From positions 6,085,207-6,149,206 of the forward strand of contig OZ234496.1 of assembly GCA_965153455.1 (NCBI GenBank): 64,000 nucleotides of DNA. The letters run 5' to 3'. This document shows positions 47,791 to 60,317 of the stretch, in pieces. The number at the start of each line of letters is the position of its first letter. The first letter of the stretch is position 1. The DNA is from Sphagnum compactum (Eukaryota > Bryophyta > Sphagnopsida > Sphagnales). A model generated the notes under the pieces. It saw only the letters and a program-made list of their open reading frames with translations, ran no database searches and was not told the DNA's origin. The position numbers were made by a program, and so were the translations under genes.

Positions 47791-49020
47791 TCAAATGATA
47801 GGAGGAAAGAAAAACATTAGTTGGATTTCTAAGGCCTTATATAATCCCTATGTCATTGACTTTCCCACATTAACAAGAGAACTCGAACAACTACAATTGA
47901 AGTGGGAAAATAAAGACTTGAATTCAAGTGGAGAAAAAGGATGTCCAAAATCAATTGTAAGAAATGAGATCCCATCACACAAATGTTATGAACAAAAAAG
48001 AGAAAATCCTCTTCATTAAAACTGATCTACAATCTATTAAACCAAAGGGCAGTTGTCATTGATGTGACAAATTATGTTTTTGGTAAAGTCAACAATCAAA
48101 TGAACTTCAACTTTTTTTGGAAAGATTTCCAAATAAGAAAGGTTGTTAGATCTTGGAAGTTACAATCAAAGTTCAAATATCCATATTGTACAAATTTCAT
48201 TTTGGGTGAACTAGAGATCATTATGACTTGTAGTGATGATCATTTGGATAAAATCTGAAAATTGAATACTGAATTTTCAAATTAATAACACTTGGGGCAC
48301 ATATTCTTGCAACATTGAGCCTACATATTGATCTTCAAAATTGAAGATAACATAACATGATCCATGCAACATTTTTTTTTTGGGCCAAACATAGAGCATA
48401 GAAATTGAAATGACCATTTCAAAAAAAAATTAGAAGATAACAAGATGAATGCAAGCAAAAGAGATGGAATTACCAAATAATAAGCTTCATAATTGTCTTA
48501 ACACTCTTCAGGTGTTTTGAAAATCAATATTTCAGAACTTTGGGGATAACTTCAATATCATGTTGAAAACTCATCTAATTCCATGGTATGTCCAATGACT
48601 ACTTGCATATTGAACAAGTTGAATCACCTTGTTTGTCATGGCTCAAGTACTTTATTATTATTATTATGTTGTTATGAGTAAAATGACTTGGAAAACACAG
48701 GCCTTACAATTACAAGTGGTCAAGATATGCCATTCATTTTGCACAAATCCAAAATTAAGCAACATTTCAACTACCATATTCAATAATAATTTCATAACAA
48801 GGTGTTGTAGGGAAGGGTGTTGGAACTCAAAGTCCTCATTGGCTCCCTCTCCCCTCTTATCCCCTCCACTTTTCACAGGTCAATCTTACATTCCTATATT
48901 GCATGTGATGTTATGACATTTCTTTCACTTATTGTGTTTTTATAAGTTTAAAATCAAAGTTTCAACTTAGATATGTTTGATTATATTAACCAATCCACTT
49001 TTAAAATTAGATAACCTCAA
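47791..49020. other. Upstream flank of the coiled-coil gene, with a possible exon
   Basis: At about 47795-47961 an open plus-strand stretch (PTLTRELEQLQLKWENKDLN) ends at a good donor word (ATT|GTAAGA). It has the same charged, Leu/Gln-rich flavour as the coiled-coil gene. I could not join it in phase to the first exon of that gene, so it is left unassigned. Confidence 0.25.
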
Positions 49021-51459
49021 ATGTTTCAAAAATCGTGTGGGTCAGAAGTAACAAATGAGCATGAGAAGATTTTGCAACTACAAACTGAAAATAAACAATT
49101 ACGAGCACATGTGCAAAACTTATCTTTGGAAAATCAACATGTTCGAAGAATTGTTGGTGTGTTAACAAAAGCCTAGCTCAAGAATACTTCAACATATGGC
49201 AACAACATTAAACATGCAAAAAAGAACATGAATTACAATAGAAACTATTAAAATGAGTTTAAAACATTTTATAATCCAAGGAAAGACATTAGCCCTTCTT
49301 CTTGTTAGTCACAAAAACTTCATACCAATTATGTAGTGCATTGAACTTATTGCAGGTGACATGCGCATAGAAATGGAAGATTTACAAAGGCATGTGATGC
49401 TAGAAATTAACCAAGGCAACAACCAAACAATAGTTGTTGAAAAAGTAATTTCCTTTCCCATGTAAATGTTATATAAGCTTTACAACCTTATGATCATTAT
49501 AGATTGTTAAATTTGGTCATGATTGGATGCTTGTAGATCCATTGACTATTGTTCTACAAAATGCACTCCTTTACAAATAAATAAACTTAGAAAAACAATT
49601 GTGGATATTTTGATGATAGATGCATAGGATTCTAATGTCCATGAATGATTTCTTTCCACGTTTTCCTTGTATCACCAATTCAATATGAACTCGAAGTTAA
49701 TCAAGAAACACATGGAGAATAAAATGTGACATATGTTCATATTGATAGGTTATTGGGCTTCAAACTTTACAACAAGAAGTACAAGACTTGAAAAATCGAA
49801 TTCAAAGCATGGTAAATGAAATTGCAACATTACAATCCACATCACCAATACATGGCCAATCACCCCAACTATCACCAAAAATTTCATCTATTCCTTCATA
49901 TGTAAGTTTTTCACACATTGAAGAGAAAGATGGCCATTTATCATCACATCAAGTTGGATATCATCAAGAAACTCAACCTTCAATATGTCCACAAGTTATC
50001 AAACAAATGAGGTGAAAAAAAATCCTTTTCTTACATGATTTTTGCATTAGATATTAAACTAATTACACCACATATTGCTTCATAAACTCATAGTGTTCAC
50101 TAGTAAATTCATCTTGATTTCCAACTAAACCAAACATCTCATATGGTGTTCGTAAATATCCTAGAATTGGCCCAACAAAAAAGCTAGTAGCCAAGATAAT
50201 GGAGTTGGAGAAAGTGCAAGTAGGCCTTCATGCTCAACTTAATGCTACTTCGATAGATATGCAACACATTACTATTGAACGTGATCTTTTGATGGAGCTT
50301 AGTAATTCTTTACGAGCAGACCTTATTAGGTGATTATTTCATAGTTTTGCACTTGTTCCATACATATGTTTGGTTGACATCATGCTTTGACATTATCTTA
50401 TCCAAAACGTGGGCTTAAGATAAAATTAGAGTCCTATTGATGGTTAGCTATATGTGTAGGATATTTCATTCTTTTGGACATGAATTGAGTACTACATATG
50501 GAGGTACTTCAACAAATGTTCTGGTACACATGAAATTCAAACCAAAAAACCAACTTTTGGTTATATTTTTCCTGATATGGTTCAAATTGCATGATAAGAA
50601 CATGCAGTAAGCTTGATAACTTTTCATTTGAGTTAATCTTGTGACATGCACTGAATTTATTGATTACATTGTTGTGACTTCTTTCCACAAAGGAAACATA
50701 TGAATTTTATAGTGTTTATAATTTTAGAACTTTGTCAAACCGATAGATTTTATTCCTTAGGAAATGTGTTCAATTTATCACATTTATCTATATAGTTTCA
50801 ATCATAACCTATGGGTGCAAAGATTATAATGGTAAGTGTTTCAAAACTACACAATGTTAAATATGATGAGTTAAGTAGAAGTTACATGAACTCAACAATG
50901 GTAACTATCATATTCTTTAACACAATATTTGTAAATTGCCTATTGTTCAGTGTATTAAACCAAGTGAGATTTACATGAATTCAAGATTGGTATCTGCCAT
51001 GAACATTAAACATAAGAATGAAGGTGTGTGACCATTGACCGCTTTTCCACAAGCTTCAAAATGTGCAACTTATGATTTTTTTTTAAAAAAAAGATGTCAA
51101 AGGCATTGGATTCCTACTACAGAAAACGAGGTATGAAAGTTAGATATGGTTTCTAAACTTAATGTCGGCCATTTTTATTGTACAACATATTGAAAGTCTA
51201 CTAACAAAAACAATTTTATTTACAACCAAAATCGTTGAGATGTAAGTAATATCAAGGAAAAAACCAACTAGAATGATTTATCTTTAGATGTCATGAAAAC
51301 AAATACATCGTGTCGCAATTGACACTAATGTTATTATTTGAATTTTGATTATTTAATTTTGCAACTATTTCCATTGATCCTGAATTTTCCAGGAACACTT
51401 CTTTTGAACTATGGACAAGTGGCAAAGGACATAAGAAATACTATGCAAATTTGTGGTAG
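49021..51459 (+). CDS. Candidate five-exon coiled-coil protein, unknown family
   Basis: Exons 49021-49156, 49356-49444, 49749-50011, 50165-50329 and 51393-51459 join with GT-AG introns (199, 304, 153 and 1063 bp). Phases 1, 0, 2 and 2 all match, giving 239 residues. Exon 1 (ILQLQTENKQLRAHVQNL), exon 2 (DMRIEMEDLQRHV), early exon 3 (LQQEVQDLKNRIQSM) and exon 4 (KLVAKIMELEKVQ; RDLLMELSNSLRA) are predicted coiled coils. A Ser/Pro/Gln-rich linker in exon 3 (about residues 105-160) separates them. An in-frame stop 9 bases before the ATG supports the start. The 3' end is uncertain: another path via 50461-50524 and 51094-51130 into a different frame of 51393-51488, then 51680-51793, is also open and phase-compatible. 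I recognise no family. It could be a host gene or part of a transposon; no stop interrupts the model. Confidence 0.4.
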
Positions 51460-52727
51460 ACCATATCTCCAAGAACGACCTAAAAAAGTAAAATACAATG
51501 CCATTTATATGGTGTAATTAGAGTGATTGCATGTGAAACTTACTAGTTGTATCAAAAAATTCCAAGGCTCAAAGTTTGGGGGGGAGAAACAAGACAACAA
51601 TTCAACATATCAATGTGTAAAATGCATGTAAGGATAAGTTCAATATGTCAAACTTATTGAAACTATTTTTTGTTATAGGGAACAACTAGTCAACAACCTT
51701 GTTTGAAGGCTACTATGAGATGTCAAAATAATAATTGCAAACTCAAGGTGCGAAATTGGAACATCAAAGATGATAATCCACTCAACAGTTGACAAATGAT
51801 GTCATCCACATTTAATAACATTCAAAGTGGAATGCCAATAATATAATCAACTTAAGTAAAAACTATATTTTTAACATTATAGATTATGTAATCTTGAAAT
51901 TGCAAATATGATAAAACTTGTCCGATATAATGCAAATGAATAAAACGGAAAGATGATGAATTGATATGAACCAAAAATAACACATATAAAATACAAAAGT
52001 TCTAAATGAGACACTTGCACTATTGAGAACTCAAGCTTAACTTAGTGATTTTCATTAGTTATAAAGTAGTTCCATTGTTGGTTATTCCATTTAAGCTTTA
52101 GCCACACTTGGTGTTTAAGGCTTGCAACCAACCTTCTAACAAAGTGGGTTATTGTCAATTTTCTTTAAATTATTCAACTTGTCCACGCCATGATGTTTAA
52201 TTGCAACTAACATTGGATTATCATCCTTGTGTTTGCAATCCAATCATAGTGTTGGTTGATTCTTTGATTTTGTTTAATAACCACTAGTTTGGGAATTCCC
52301 CCATAAAAATTTCAGAATCAAAGAACTATCAATTATGAGTATTTCAAAGCTTTCAAAGAACCATGGGGTTTAATTTTTAAAAAGCAAAGAATTGATGGGT
52401 TTATTGGTAGTTAATTGATTTTTTAAATAAGAAATTACTGAGTTAGAGCAAGGGCCCATATCACTTTGCTAGTGTATCAAAATTTGGTCTCTACTAATTG
52501 TATGCCTATATGCCCTATTTAACCCTAGCAAGGGTTTGGTTCAAAATCAAATAACCACCAAACGTTGGTGTGGCCAAAGGTCCTCTTCCCCTTACTTCTC
52601 TTATGTTTGTCTTCTTTTTCTCCATTCCATTTTAAAGTATCCTGCTTAGTATTGAAGTGGGACATCTTGATTACAATAGAAAATCAAGCATGATTATAAC
52701 TTGAAATGAATGCAATAGGATTGTATT

Positions 52728-52916
52728 ATAAAAGGACGAAGAAATAGAAAGATAAAGAGATAAAGAGAGGTGAGGAACTTGGGGGGAAGAAATAGAAAGA
52801 AGGAGAAAGAAATAAAGGCATGAAACTGAGGGGGGAGAAGCAAAGAATGGATAAAGAAAGATGGGTGAGGACACGTGGAGGGAAAAGGCAAGGATGGAGA
52901 AACAGAAAATAGCTCA
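52728..52916. repeat. Purine-rich tract (~190 bp)
   Basis: The plus strand is overwhelmingly A and G (agaaatagaaagataaagag-type words). It produces long Ser/Leu/Phe frames on the minus strand that are not genes. It could adopt triplex structure. Confidence 0.8.
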
Positions 52917-53468
52917 AGGTAGACAAGGATGCATGCTAACATTGAATTAATTTGTTATTTTTTAATACTTCAATTAACACCAATGTTTGACCCTATCAAT
53001 AAACCTTTTTCAACAATTTGATGTTAGTTAACATTGGTTGTTAATATCATCTTAACATACATGTCATGTCGTATGCCATGTGCATTAACACCAAGTGGGG
53101 CCACAACTATAGTTTAATTTGGTGTGTCTGTGTGTTTTTTTGCTCTTATTTAAGTTTCTTGATGTTGGGGTCATGGTGTTTCATTAGGTTTTTGCTTGGT
53201 TGAATTTTCTTGTTATAGACAATAACCTTAAAAAGTTATTGGATTCTATGTTCCATGATTGTGACATCATTTTTTCATGCCTTTGGTTTTCATGCAATAA
53301 AGTTCTTTACATTTTCTACTTGAAAGATCCTTTATTTCTTAACATGCTATAAAGTGTGATAATGTTGGTGAGGAATTTAAATGAGAATTAGAGCTAGAAA
53401 ATCTCTAATACTTTATTAAGCGAAAAAAAAGGAAGGAAAGATTTATAGGTTGTAGAAGTGTAAATAGA

Positions 53469-53486
53469 ATATATATATATATATAT
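53469..53486. repeat. (AT)9 microsatellite
   Basis: Perfect AT units. Confidence 0.9.
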
Positions 53487-54383
53487 GGGAAATGTAATTT
53501 TTCCTATTGGTAGGAATGGTGAAACAAAATTGCCAAAGAAAAGGAGTGCAATTTGTTGTCAAAGGTTGTGATCTCCAAATTGTGGTCCTTCTAGATCTAC
53601 ACAAGAAAAAGGCCGACACAAAAGCAACACACACAAAGTTGTTAAAGGACTTCATAATTGGATAATATGGATATGATCCAACTTTAATTTACATGGCATT
53701 TTTGTTGTTTATATGTTGTCAGCAAAAGTGTGATTCAAGACCACAATTAAGATTGGCATTTGGGTGAATGTGAGCCATGGATTGTAATTCAACAAATTGT
53801 TAAGCTTTAGTTCCATAACTTTCCTTAGTAATAATGATTTGAATCCTTATAAACCTCCAAGTAATAATTATTATAAGTTGGATTAGCCTTTGGATATTCC
53901 GAAGCGTAGAAAACTTCTTTATTTAAGATGATGTAACACTTAGTTAGTTTTAGGACCTAATAAACCTTTTAAAGTGCATTATCCTTTTAGTTGTAAAGAG
54001 GTGCAAAGGGATGTGGAATTAGATGTGATTTTATTGATATATTGGGAATACAAGCCCATAATTAACATTAACACTTCGCCATGACAATATTAAATTAGTC
54101 TATAAAATAATCTTCGAGCACTGGTGATGTACTTGTAAGATTTATAGGATGTAGTCCTAATACATCCTTATTTAGTTTCCACTTCTATTAGACTCTTAAA
54201 TAGAATCAAAATCAAACTTAAGTATTAACATTTTTACCTGAGTAACCTCAGGTGAATTATAACTTAATAACTGACTTAAAAGGGATAAATCACAATTGCC
54301 AAAAATTCAGAATACGACGAATGGTACGAGCTAGGTATTTGGCTCGATGCTCCATGGAAAGGGGGTTGATTGGGGCCTCGTAG

Positions 54384-54704
54384 TCAACGATAATGGCCAT
54401 CACCGAGAACCCAAATTTGACAATGAAGACGAACATCGTCATCTTCACATTGACACTCTTCACACCTTTCCAGTGCGGCTCCACGAGCAGGAACAAATTT
54501 TAAATAAATTGCTAAGGCATGTGCGTTAGGAGATAATCGACGATCCCATGCCGAACGATCAACTCGAGTGCGCACCACTCGCCTGGACGGTTCTTATTCG
54601 CACGACCGTTGAGAAACATTCACGTCAAGCGGTGCTTCCTCAAGCTCTTCTTGTTCTACTAATGCAACTGGAAGATTCGAGGGCGTAACAACATCATTCG
54701 CCAT
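54384..54704 (-). pseudogene. Decayed ORF of unknown function in a GC-richer island
   Basis: From an ATG at 54704 one frame reads MANDVVTPSNLPVALVEQEE and continues through one TAA (54594-54596) to RRVVRTRVDRSAWDRRLS, a Cys-rich word ERCEECQCEDDD and LHCQIWVLGDGHYR, ending at a TGA. The stretch is visibly GC-richer than its flanks, and the frame looks protein-like on both sides of the stop. No family is recognised. It may be a fragment of a retroelement or of a small gene. Confidence 0.35.
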
Positions 54705-57094
54705 AACTAAAATTTCACCTGCATCAACAAAAGCTGAAAGGTAACTGAACCAATTTGGCACTTGCATTCGAGGAGGTTGTTACCTTTATTCAAGAAATTA
54801 GGGTAGGCGTGAGGCGTGGTAGTAACGGCGAAACTTCGTGAAAAGCCGAACTTCCTTGTTCCAATGAATTTGTGAAGCCTTAATATCGACGATGGATCTA
54901 GAAGTACATGGGAATCCTTGTAAATCCAAATTTCATTCTAATTACTATGTACTACATAATTAATTAGTATACGGTAAGGAATAACTAGGGAATGTTAAAA
55001 GAGTAAATGGTGCACAGAAAGGTTACTACTACCATTGAATTGATTTAGTCAAATGAGAACTCAAGGATGTTTACTTATTACTACCGGTAAATTATCCTAG
55101 TAGTTAGTTACTTAGAATAATTAGGATGAAAAAGTAGGATGTTAAAGTCAAACGGATGAAATTAACAAGGATGGAGCTCAAGAACCCCATCAAGATGTCC
55201 AAGATAGGGAAAAGGATGAGTCCTTCAATTCCATTGGTCATGAGGATTATCATCCTATTTGATTGGAGAATGGAACCTTCATCGTGTTTCATTGGGCATA
55301 AGGATTCTCATCCTAATATCCATAGGAGAGAAAATCATTCTCGATTTTCATTGGTGCATGAAGGATGAGGGGGCCATTGATTGGAGGGAAAGATTTCCAA
55401 ATTTCCATTGGACAAGGAGAACAAGCTCAAGGAGGGGTCTAGGAGGCTTACCAAGCAGAGAGGAGTATCTTGTGTTTTGGGAAAGGAAAAGGAGGAGATT
55501 GAAAGTGTGAGAAAGAGATTAGTTCTTATGTGTGTGGAAGGTTGTTGTTCATAAAAAAGATGTGTGCAAACAAGACCATGGAAGGAAGTTGTGTGTAGCA
55601 AGTACTTGAAGTGGAGTTCATGGAAGGATTTCCATGACAAAGCCTCTGGATTTTTATTTAAAATAGTTGTTCTTCTCAAATCCACCGTTGGATTTGTGTC
55701 ATATTTAAAATAATTCTAGTTTAGGAGGTGTAGAAGGTTCTCTCAAAATTTCAGCATCATCGAGTTTGTTGTAAGGGAGTTACACTTGTCGGAAGTAGAA
55801 GGGGTCAAAATTGTCTATTTTTTTCCTCACATTAGTCAAAATAGTTTTTAGCTCCGAGGCATAACTCTTGATTTAAAAAATAAAAACTTATTAGATTTTG
55901 TAACCTTGCTCCTTGTTAAATTAGTTTTTCAAAAATCCAATGCATGTTAGATTAAGAAGTTGTATGAAGATGTTATGACGAATGGAGCGAAAGGGGTTCA
56001 ACCATCAAGTGTGACATTGAATGAACATCAACATAATGCTCCTTCACATTCCATCATGATGAGTTATGATTTTCCCACAATGTCTTCGTATCTTCCAAGT
56101 GGACACAACGCATTAGAGTCTTAGTGAACTTCATTACATTACATTGAACCACCTTTACTTGTTAGACTACAACTACATAGTAGTTCCATTCCCAAGTGAG
56201 TTTTTTGTGAGGGCATATTTTCATGTGGAAGGTGTGCAAGAATTCCTCACAATGAACATGAACACAATTTTTTCCTTCAAGTTGGATGAGGCAAGAAGTC
56301 ATTGAAATTTCAATGTTCTTTGTTTTGGAGATCATGATGGTCATTTAAGGTTGTTATTTTAGTTCACTTTGCTTTAAAGAAGGCAAAGTATATGTTTGAA
56401 TTTGCTTCAATTTTCTTTTCTTCATTCCTCAAGCATGAAGTTTAAATGTGAGCAATTCTAGTTGGTGGTCTTGTCCATGAACTTTTTATTCGACATGTGG
56501 CATTCACATGTTAGCCTATTATGTATTTTTCATATCCAAGTTATAATTGTGTGTTAAAAATAAATTCTCTTTGATTACATATATCATCTATATTGTGCAT
56601 CTAGGTGCTCTACCATAATTTGTGTGAAATAACATCCTCAAAATTCATGAATTTGAAATCAAAAATCACTTTTGGATGAAATAGCAACAAGAACATGAAA
56701 ATTTCACATTCACAATATTTACCTCTCTTTTTTATGTTAAGTATTAAGATTTAACACCCCTTTAATTTTCAAAATGCAAATTTGATAAGGAAAATAAACA
56801 TTTGAGAAAAAAAAAAAAAAACCCCGATCTATTCACAACAATGTTTAGGTTGTTTTAAATATTAAAAAAGACATTTGAAACATCATCAATGAATTTTATC
56901 ATTAAATATTTGCAAGTAATGGAACCTATTTTTTTAAAAATTTGACAATTGAAATTATTATGCTTCTTTTGTGATTTTTCAAAGATATAAAGGTACAATT
57001 TTAAAGTAATGTTCACACATTTTGTGGCACCTATTATTGTGCTTTCACCCAAAAGGCATTTAATTATTGGTTTCATGTTCTCAAATATTCACAT
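54705..57094. other. Intergenic, no supported gene
   Basis: At about 55195-55400 repeated ccattgg and aggat-atcatcc words give weak internal symmetry. A lone TIR-like end (tgtgctttcaccc on the plus strand) lies at about 57041-57053. No gene is supported. Confidence 0.35.
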
Positions 57095-57205
57095 CCTTGT
57101 AGTAATTAGGTTAGGTTGAATGGTTGCAGCTACATTAGGGTTTAATGGCAACTATACCTTTCCTACCTAGTAGCATGCGTTCGAATTTCATCCCATTCCC
57201 AAAGC
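57095..57205 (+). repeat. Possible tRNA-derived SINE head
   Basis: A strong box B-like word gcgttcgaatttc near 57178 is preceded by a weak box A-like region about 60 bp upstream. No cloverleaf fits. Confidence 0.3.
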
Positions 57206-57405
57206 TTAATGTTTCGAGCATCTATTCACCTTGGATCTCCTAGTGGTAATCTTCTAGTTTTGTGTGCTTCCATTTTCAACTACATACATGTGTGCATGCA
57301 TGCATTACTTCTACACCATGCCCTTTATGTTCCATCGACAACTATAATATATGAACCAATGTAAGCATGCAATTCATGTATTGAACCTATAATCCCATAA
57401 CTCAC

Positions 57406-57480
57406 TGAAATAATGAGTGGAATGCATAGTGGTTGGGACCACCTCCCCTAATGGTGTTTCAAACCATACAAAATTAGTAT
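57406..57480 (+). repeat. Possible tRNA-derived SINE head
   Basis: gcatagtggttggga near 57424 resembles box A, and tgtttcaaaccat near 57457 resembles box B, with normal tRNA-like spacing. Not a functional tRNA. Confidence 0.35.
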
Positions 57481-58375
57481 ATAGTCGTAGAAGTGGCATG
57501 CAATATTAGGTGTCACTTCAATACCTTTCCAAGCTACTTGTACACAATAATGGTTTATCCTACTTCCTACATAAGGTTGATCCATAACCGCATTAATATC
57601 ACCTTGTACTCACTAATGGAATGCATAAAAAAACATATACATGCTAGGAGGTTAGGTGATTACCTAAGGATCTCTTGAATTTCTTAGTAGAAACGAAAAA
57701 ACTTGATTTTAAGAAATGGTGATTTTGACATTGATTATTTGATAAACTGTGCACCATACCGAAAACAATCCGCATAGGGTTGTTGTTGATTGATTCTATA
57801 AAGTTCTTTGTTCAATACAATTATTTTAGCAAATTTTGCACATCTTGGAGGCCAATAGAAAACATCTTCTTCCCATCTGTGTTTTATTACCTCGAACATG
57901 TTGGTGGAAACACATTAGGTCTACAACCCTAATCATACAACCACTGCAAGAGCAGCTTTGCTACTTGGTTGCCACACTTGTATTCTAACATGGTGTTATC
58001 AACTCCTACATTCAACCTCCATGAAGTGGACATAATCACATTAGTCCTAGGTCTTTACCTTGATTATATATGCAATGCTTATCACACAATGTGACATATA
58101 AATTTTCTTTATTGCCAACCAACATACACCACCTATCCACCAATGTGAAAATTGGGTTGATTAAGTAGAATTATACCATGAACTTGTCCATAATCAATAC
58201 TTGACCATGTACCTTTTAGGTCTTCATTACATACGATTCTTGAAGCATTTTCATATTAGCACCACGTATATGGCCACTATTGCCCATGTGTAACTGGAAA
58301 GTCCTATTATTTAACAATACCATGTGTAGAAATTGCAAGCTCAAATTAATGTTCATACAACTAACCAGCCGGAAG
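57481..58375. other. Intergenic, no supported gene
   Basis: No domain-bearing frame or element end was recognised. Confidence 0.4.
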
Positions 58376-58456
58376 ATGGTTTAACAATGGAAAACAATAT
58401 TCCAAATTCACCATGGACAATTTTTGTCCATGGTGAATTTGGAATATTGTTAAACC
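58376..58456. repeat. Perfect 28-bp-stem inverted repeat with extended arms
   Basis: Bases 58393-58420 and 58424-58451 are exact reverse complements around a 3-base loop. With a 10-base bulge on the left, 12 further bases (58376-58387) also pair with the right arm out to 58456, making a 34-bp right arm. It would fold as a very stable RNA hairpin of the size of a short miRNA precursor, or it may be a young inverted duplication. Confidence 0.85.
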
Positions 58457-59502
58457 ATGTTTTAAAGGATTCTAGACATGATTTGTCACCTAGCTTTCAA
58501 CAACATCCCACTAGTTGCACAATTCTTTAGATCCCCAAATGTGCAAATGAGCATAACAAACCTACAACCAATATTTGTCTACATAAATACTCATAATTCC
58601 TTAATTATATTTATATTGTGGTTTCAATCAAGTGTCATGCATCATCACATTATCTTTTGTGAAAATATGTTCATCTCAACATGGGCCCTTGGTTGAATGA
58701 AAATCACCCATAGTTCCAATCACTAATATTAATCCAATATGTGCCAAAAAAAAATTTATGCATTGACTAAGTTTTCATTGAATTTACACAAATATTTACT
58801 TTTTAAAAATCCATTAAAACACTTCCACTCATGATAAGTACCTAATCCCTTACTATTAATTTTTTTTAGAAAATGTAAGCTCAACATATACTTAGTTTCC
58901 AATTGGAGTAGGTTTCCATGGATTGGCAAAAATACTTGATAACATGACCTATATATGTTCAAGATTTGACATTTGTCACGTGCTCCATGAAGTCTGACCA
59001 CTTGCATGCAAACCTCTTTCGATCTTAATTCTGTTGGAATGACAAAAATAAGTTGTTGTGCACAAAGTCACTAGGGCTACTTATGTATCCTCCTTGTTCC
59101 CTCAACCATCGCACCAGATTCCAAATTATGGATCAATATAACCACTACAAACACTCCCTCACATTGCTATTCACAATTAGTTTTGATGTGGAACATCCAT
59201 GCATTGTCATGCATTTTGATATTTCACATATTACATTAAGTCACTACTTATGGACTATTATGAAAAAGTAACAAACCAAGCACAACAACAATGTCTCCAA
59301 TGGACCCACCCAATTAAGTTGTTCTTGTTGGAAGTTAAACTACATAGACAATTACTAATCCCGTGCACACATGTTTAGATTTTGATATGTATGTACATGT
59401 GTATCATGTCATTATTTCTGTATAGACCGCCTTGATAAAAAAAAAGACATCATAAAATGAAGTTAGTGATTAGGTAGTGCACTTAACTTGGTGCTTGCTT
59501 CA
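58457..59502. other. Intergenic, no supported gene
   Basis: Short frames only; nothing recognised. Confidence 0.4.
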
Positions 59503-59506
59503 CTGA

Positions 59507-60313
59507 GGGTGAAAACACACTAAATCCCCCAAAAATTATAATCACAAATATAATCTTTTTGCAATTAAATTTTTTGGTAACATATGGACATCACATTTTG
59601 GATTTTTTTATTTTTAAAAATTATATTTGATTAGCTTTAAATTCAAACTAATAAGTTATTTTGAAAATTACAACAAACATTGAAGAACTTAAATGTATGG
59701 AGTATATTTGTGACCAAATAATACTCGTCACAAAGTTTGAAAATTTGAATATGTACTTAAATAGTAAGGTTGTTGATGGAATTTTTAGGCGAATTTTTTT
59801 ATAGTGTATGATATTGATATACATCCATTAGATTTAGAACAATTTAAAAATCAAAATTTTTTGGATGAAATTCCATTCAAAAAATGAGTTTTTTTGCATT
59901 TTTTTAGTAATGAATGCATAATAGTATCTTCCTTTTAAAAAAAACCACTACCATATCAAAGAGAAGGAGATTTTATAGATGGGCATTGCATTATTTTTTA
60001 AATTTCCTTTTGTTTGATAATGTTTCATGAATCACAAACATGAAGCCCTATGGCCGTTGAAAAATTGTAAGTTATACACTGTGTGTACATTGATTTTATT
60101 CAATCCTCCTCATCTAACTGTTGGATCAAGATAATTTTGATTCGAAGTGAATTTTTAGTTCCAAAATGTTGTTGTGCAAATTTTTAAGTTTTTTGCTTGT
60201 GTTTAGGTTAACCAAAGGATGTCATCAAGATTTTAACTTACTACATATTATAATACTTGTTATACATCACCTTTTTTGAACAAAAGTGGCTCATCCTTAG
60301 TGTGCTTTCACCC
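59507..60313. mobile_element. MITE copy B, 807 bp, 4-bp target duplication
   Basis: The ends are GGGTGAAAACACACTAAATC on the left and, on the minus strand, GGGTGAAAGCACACTAAGGA on the right. CTGA flanks both sides (59503-59506 and 60314-60317). Read on the minus strand, it aligns over its whole length with copy A (14115-14886) with many substitutions and small indels, roughly four in five bases equal by eye. It has no coding capacity. Confidence 0.85.
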
Positions 60314-60317
60314 CTGA

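Larger units (their letters stand above)
51460..54383. other. Intergenic, no supported gene
   Basis: It may hold an alternative 3' exon of the coiled-coil gene at 51680-51793. Otherwise there is a purine-rich tract at 52728-52916, an (AT)9 run at 53469-53486, and short frames without domains. Confidence 0.4.

Noticed and set aside
52694-52942. Ser/Leu/Phe-rich minus-strand frames (67-82 codons)
   Set aside because: They are translations of the complement of a purine-rich tract in several frames at once, a composition effect.
57041-57053. A third copy of the MITE
   Set aside because: Only one end resembles the terminal repeat; I found neither a partner end nor interior homology.
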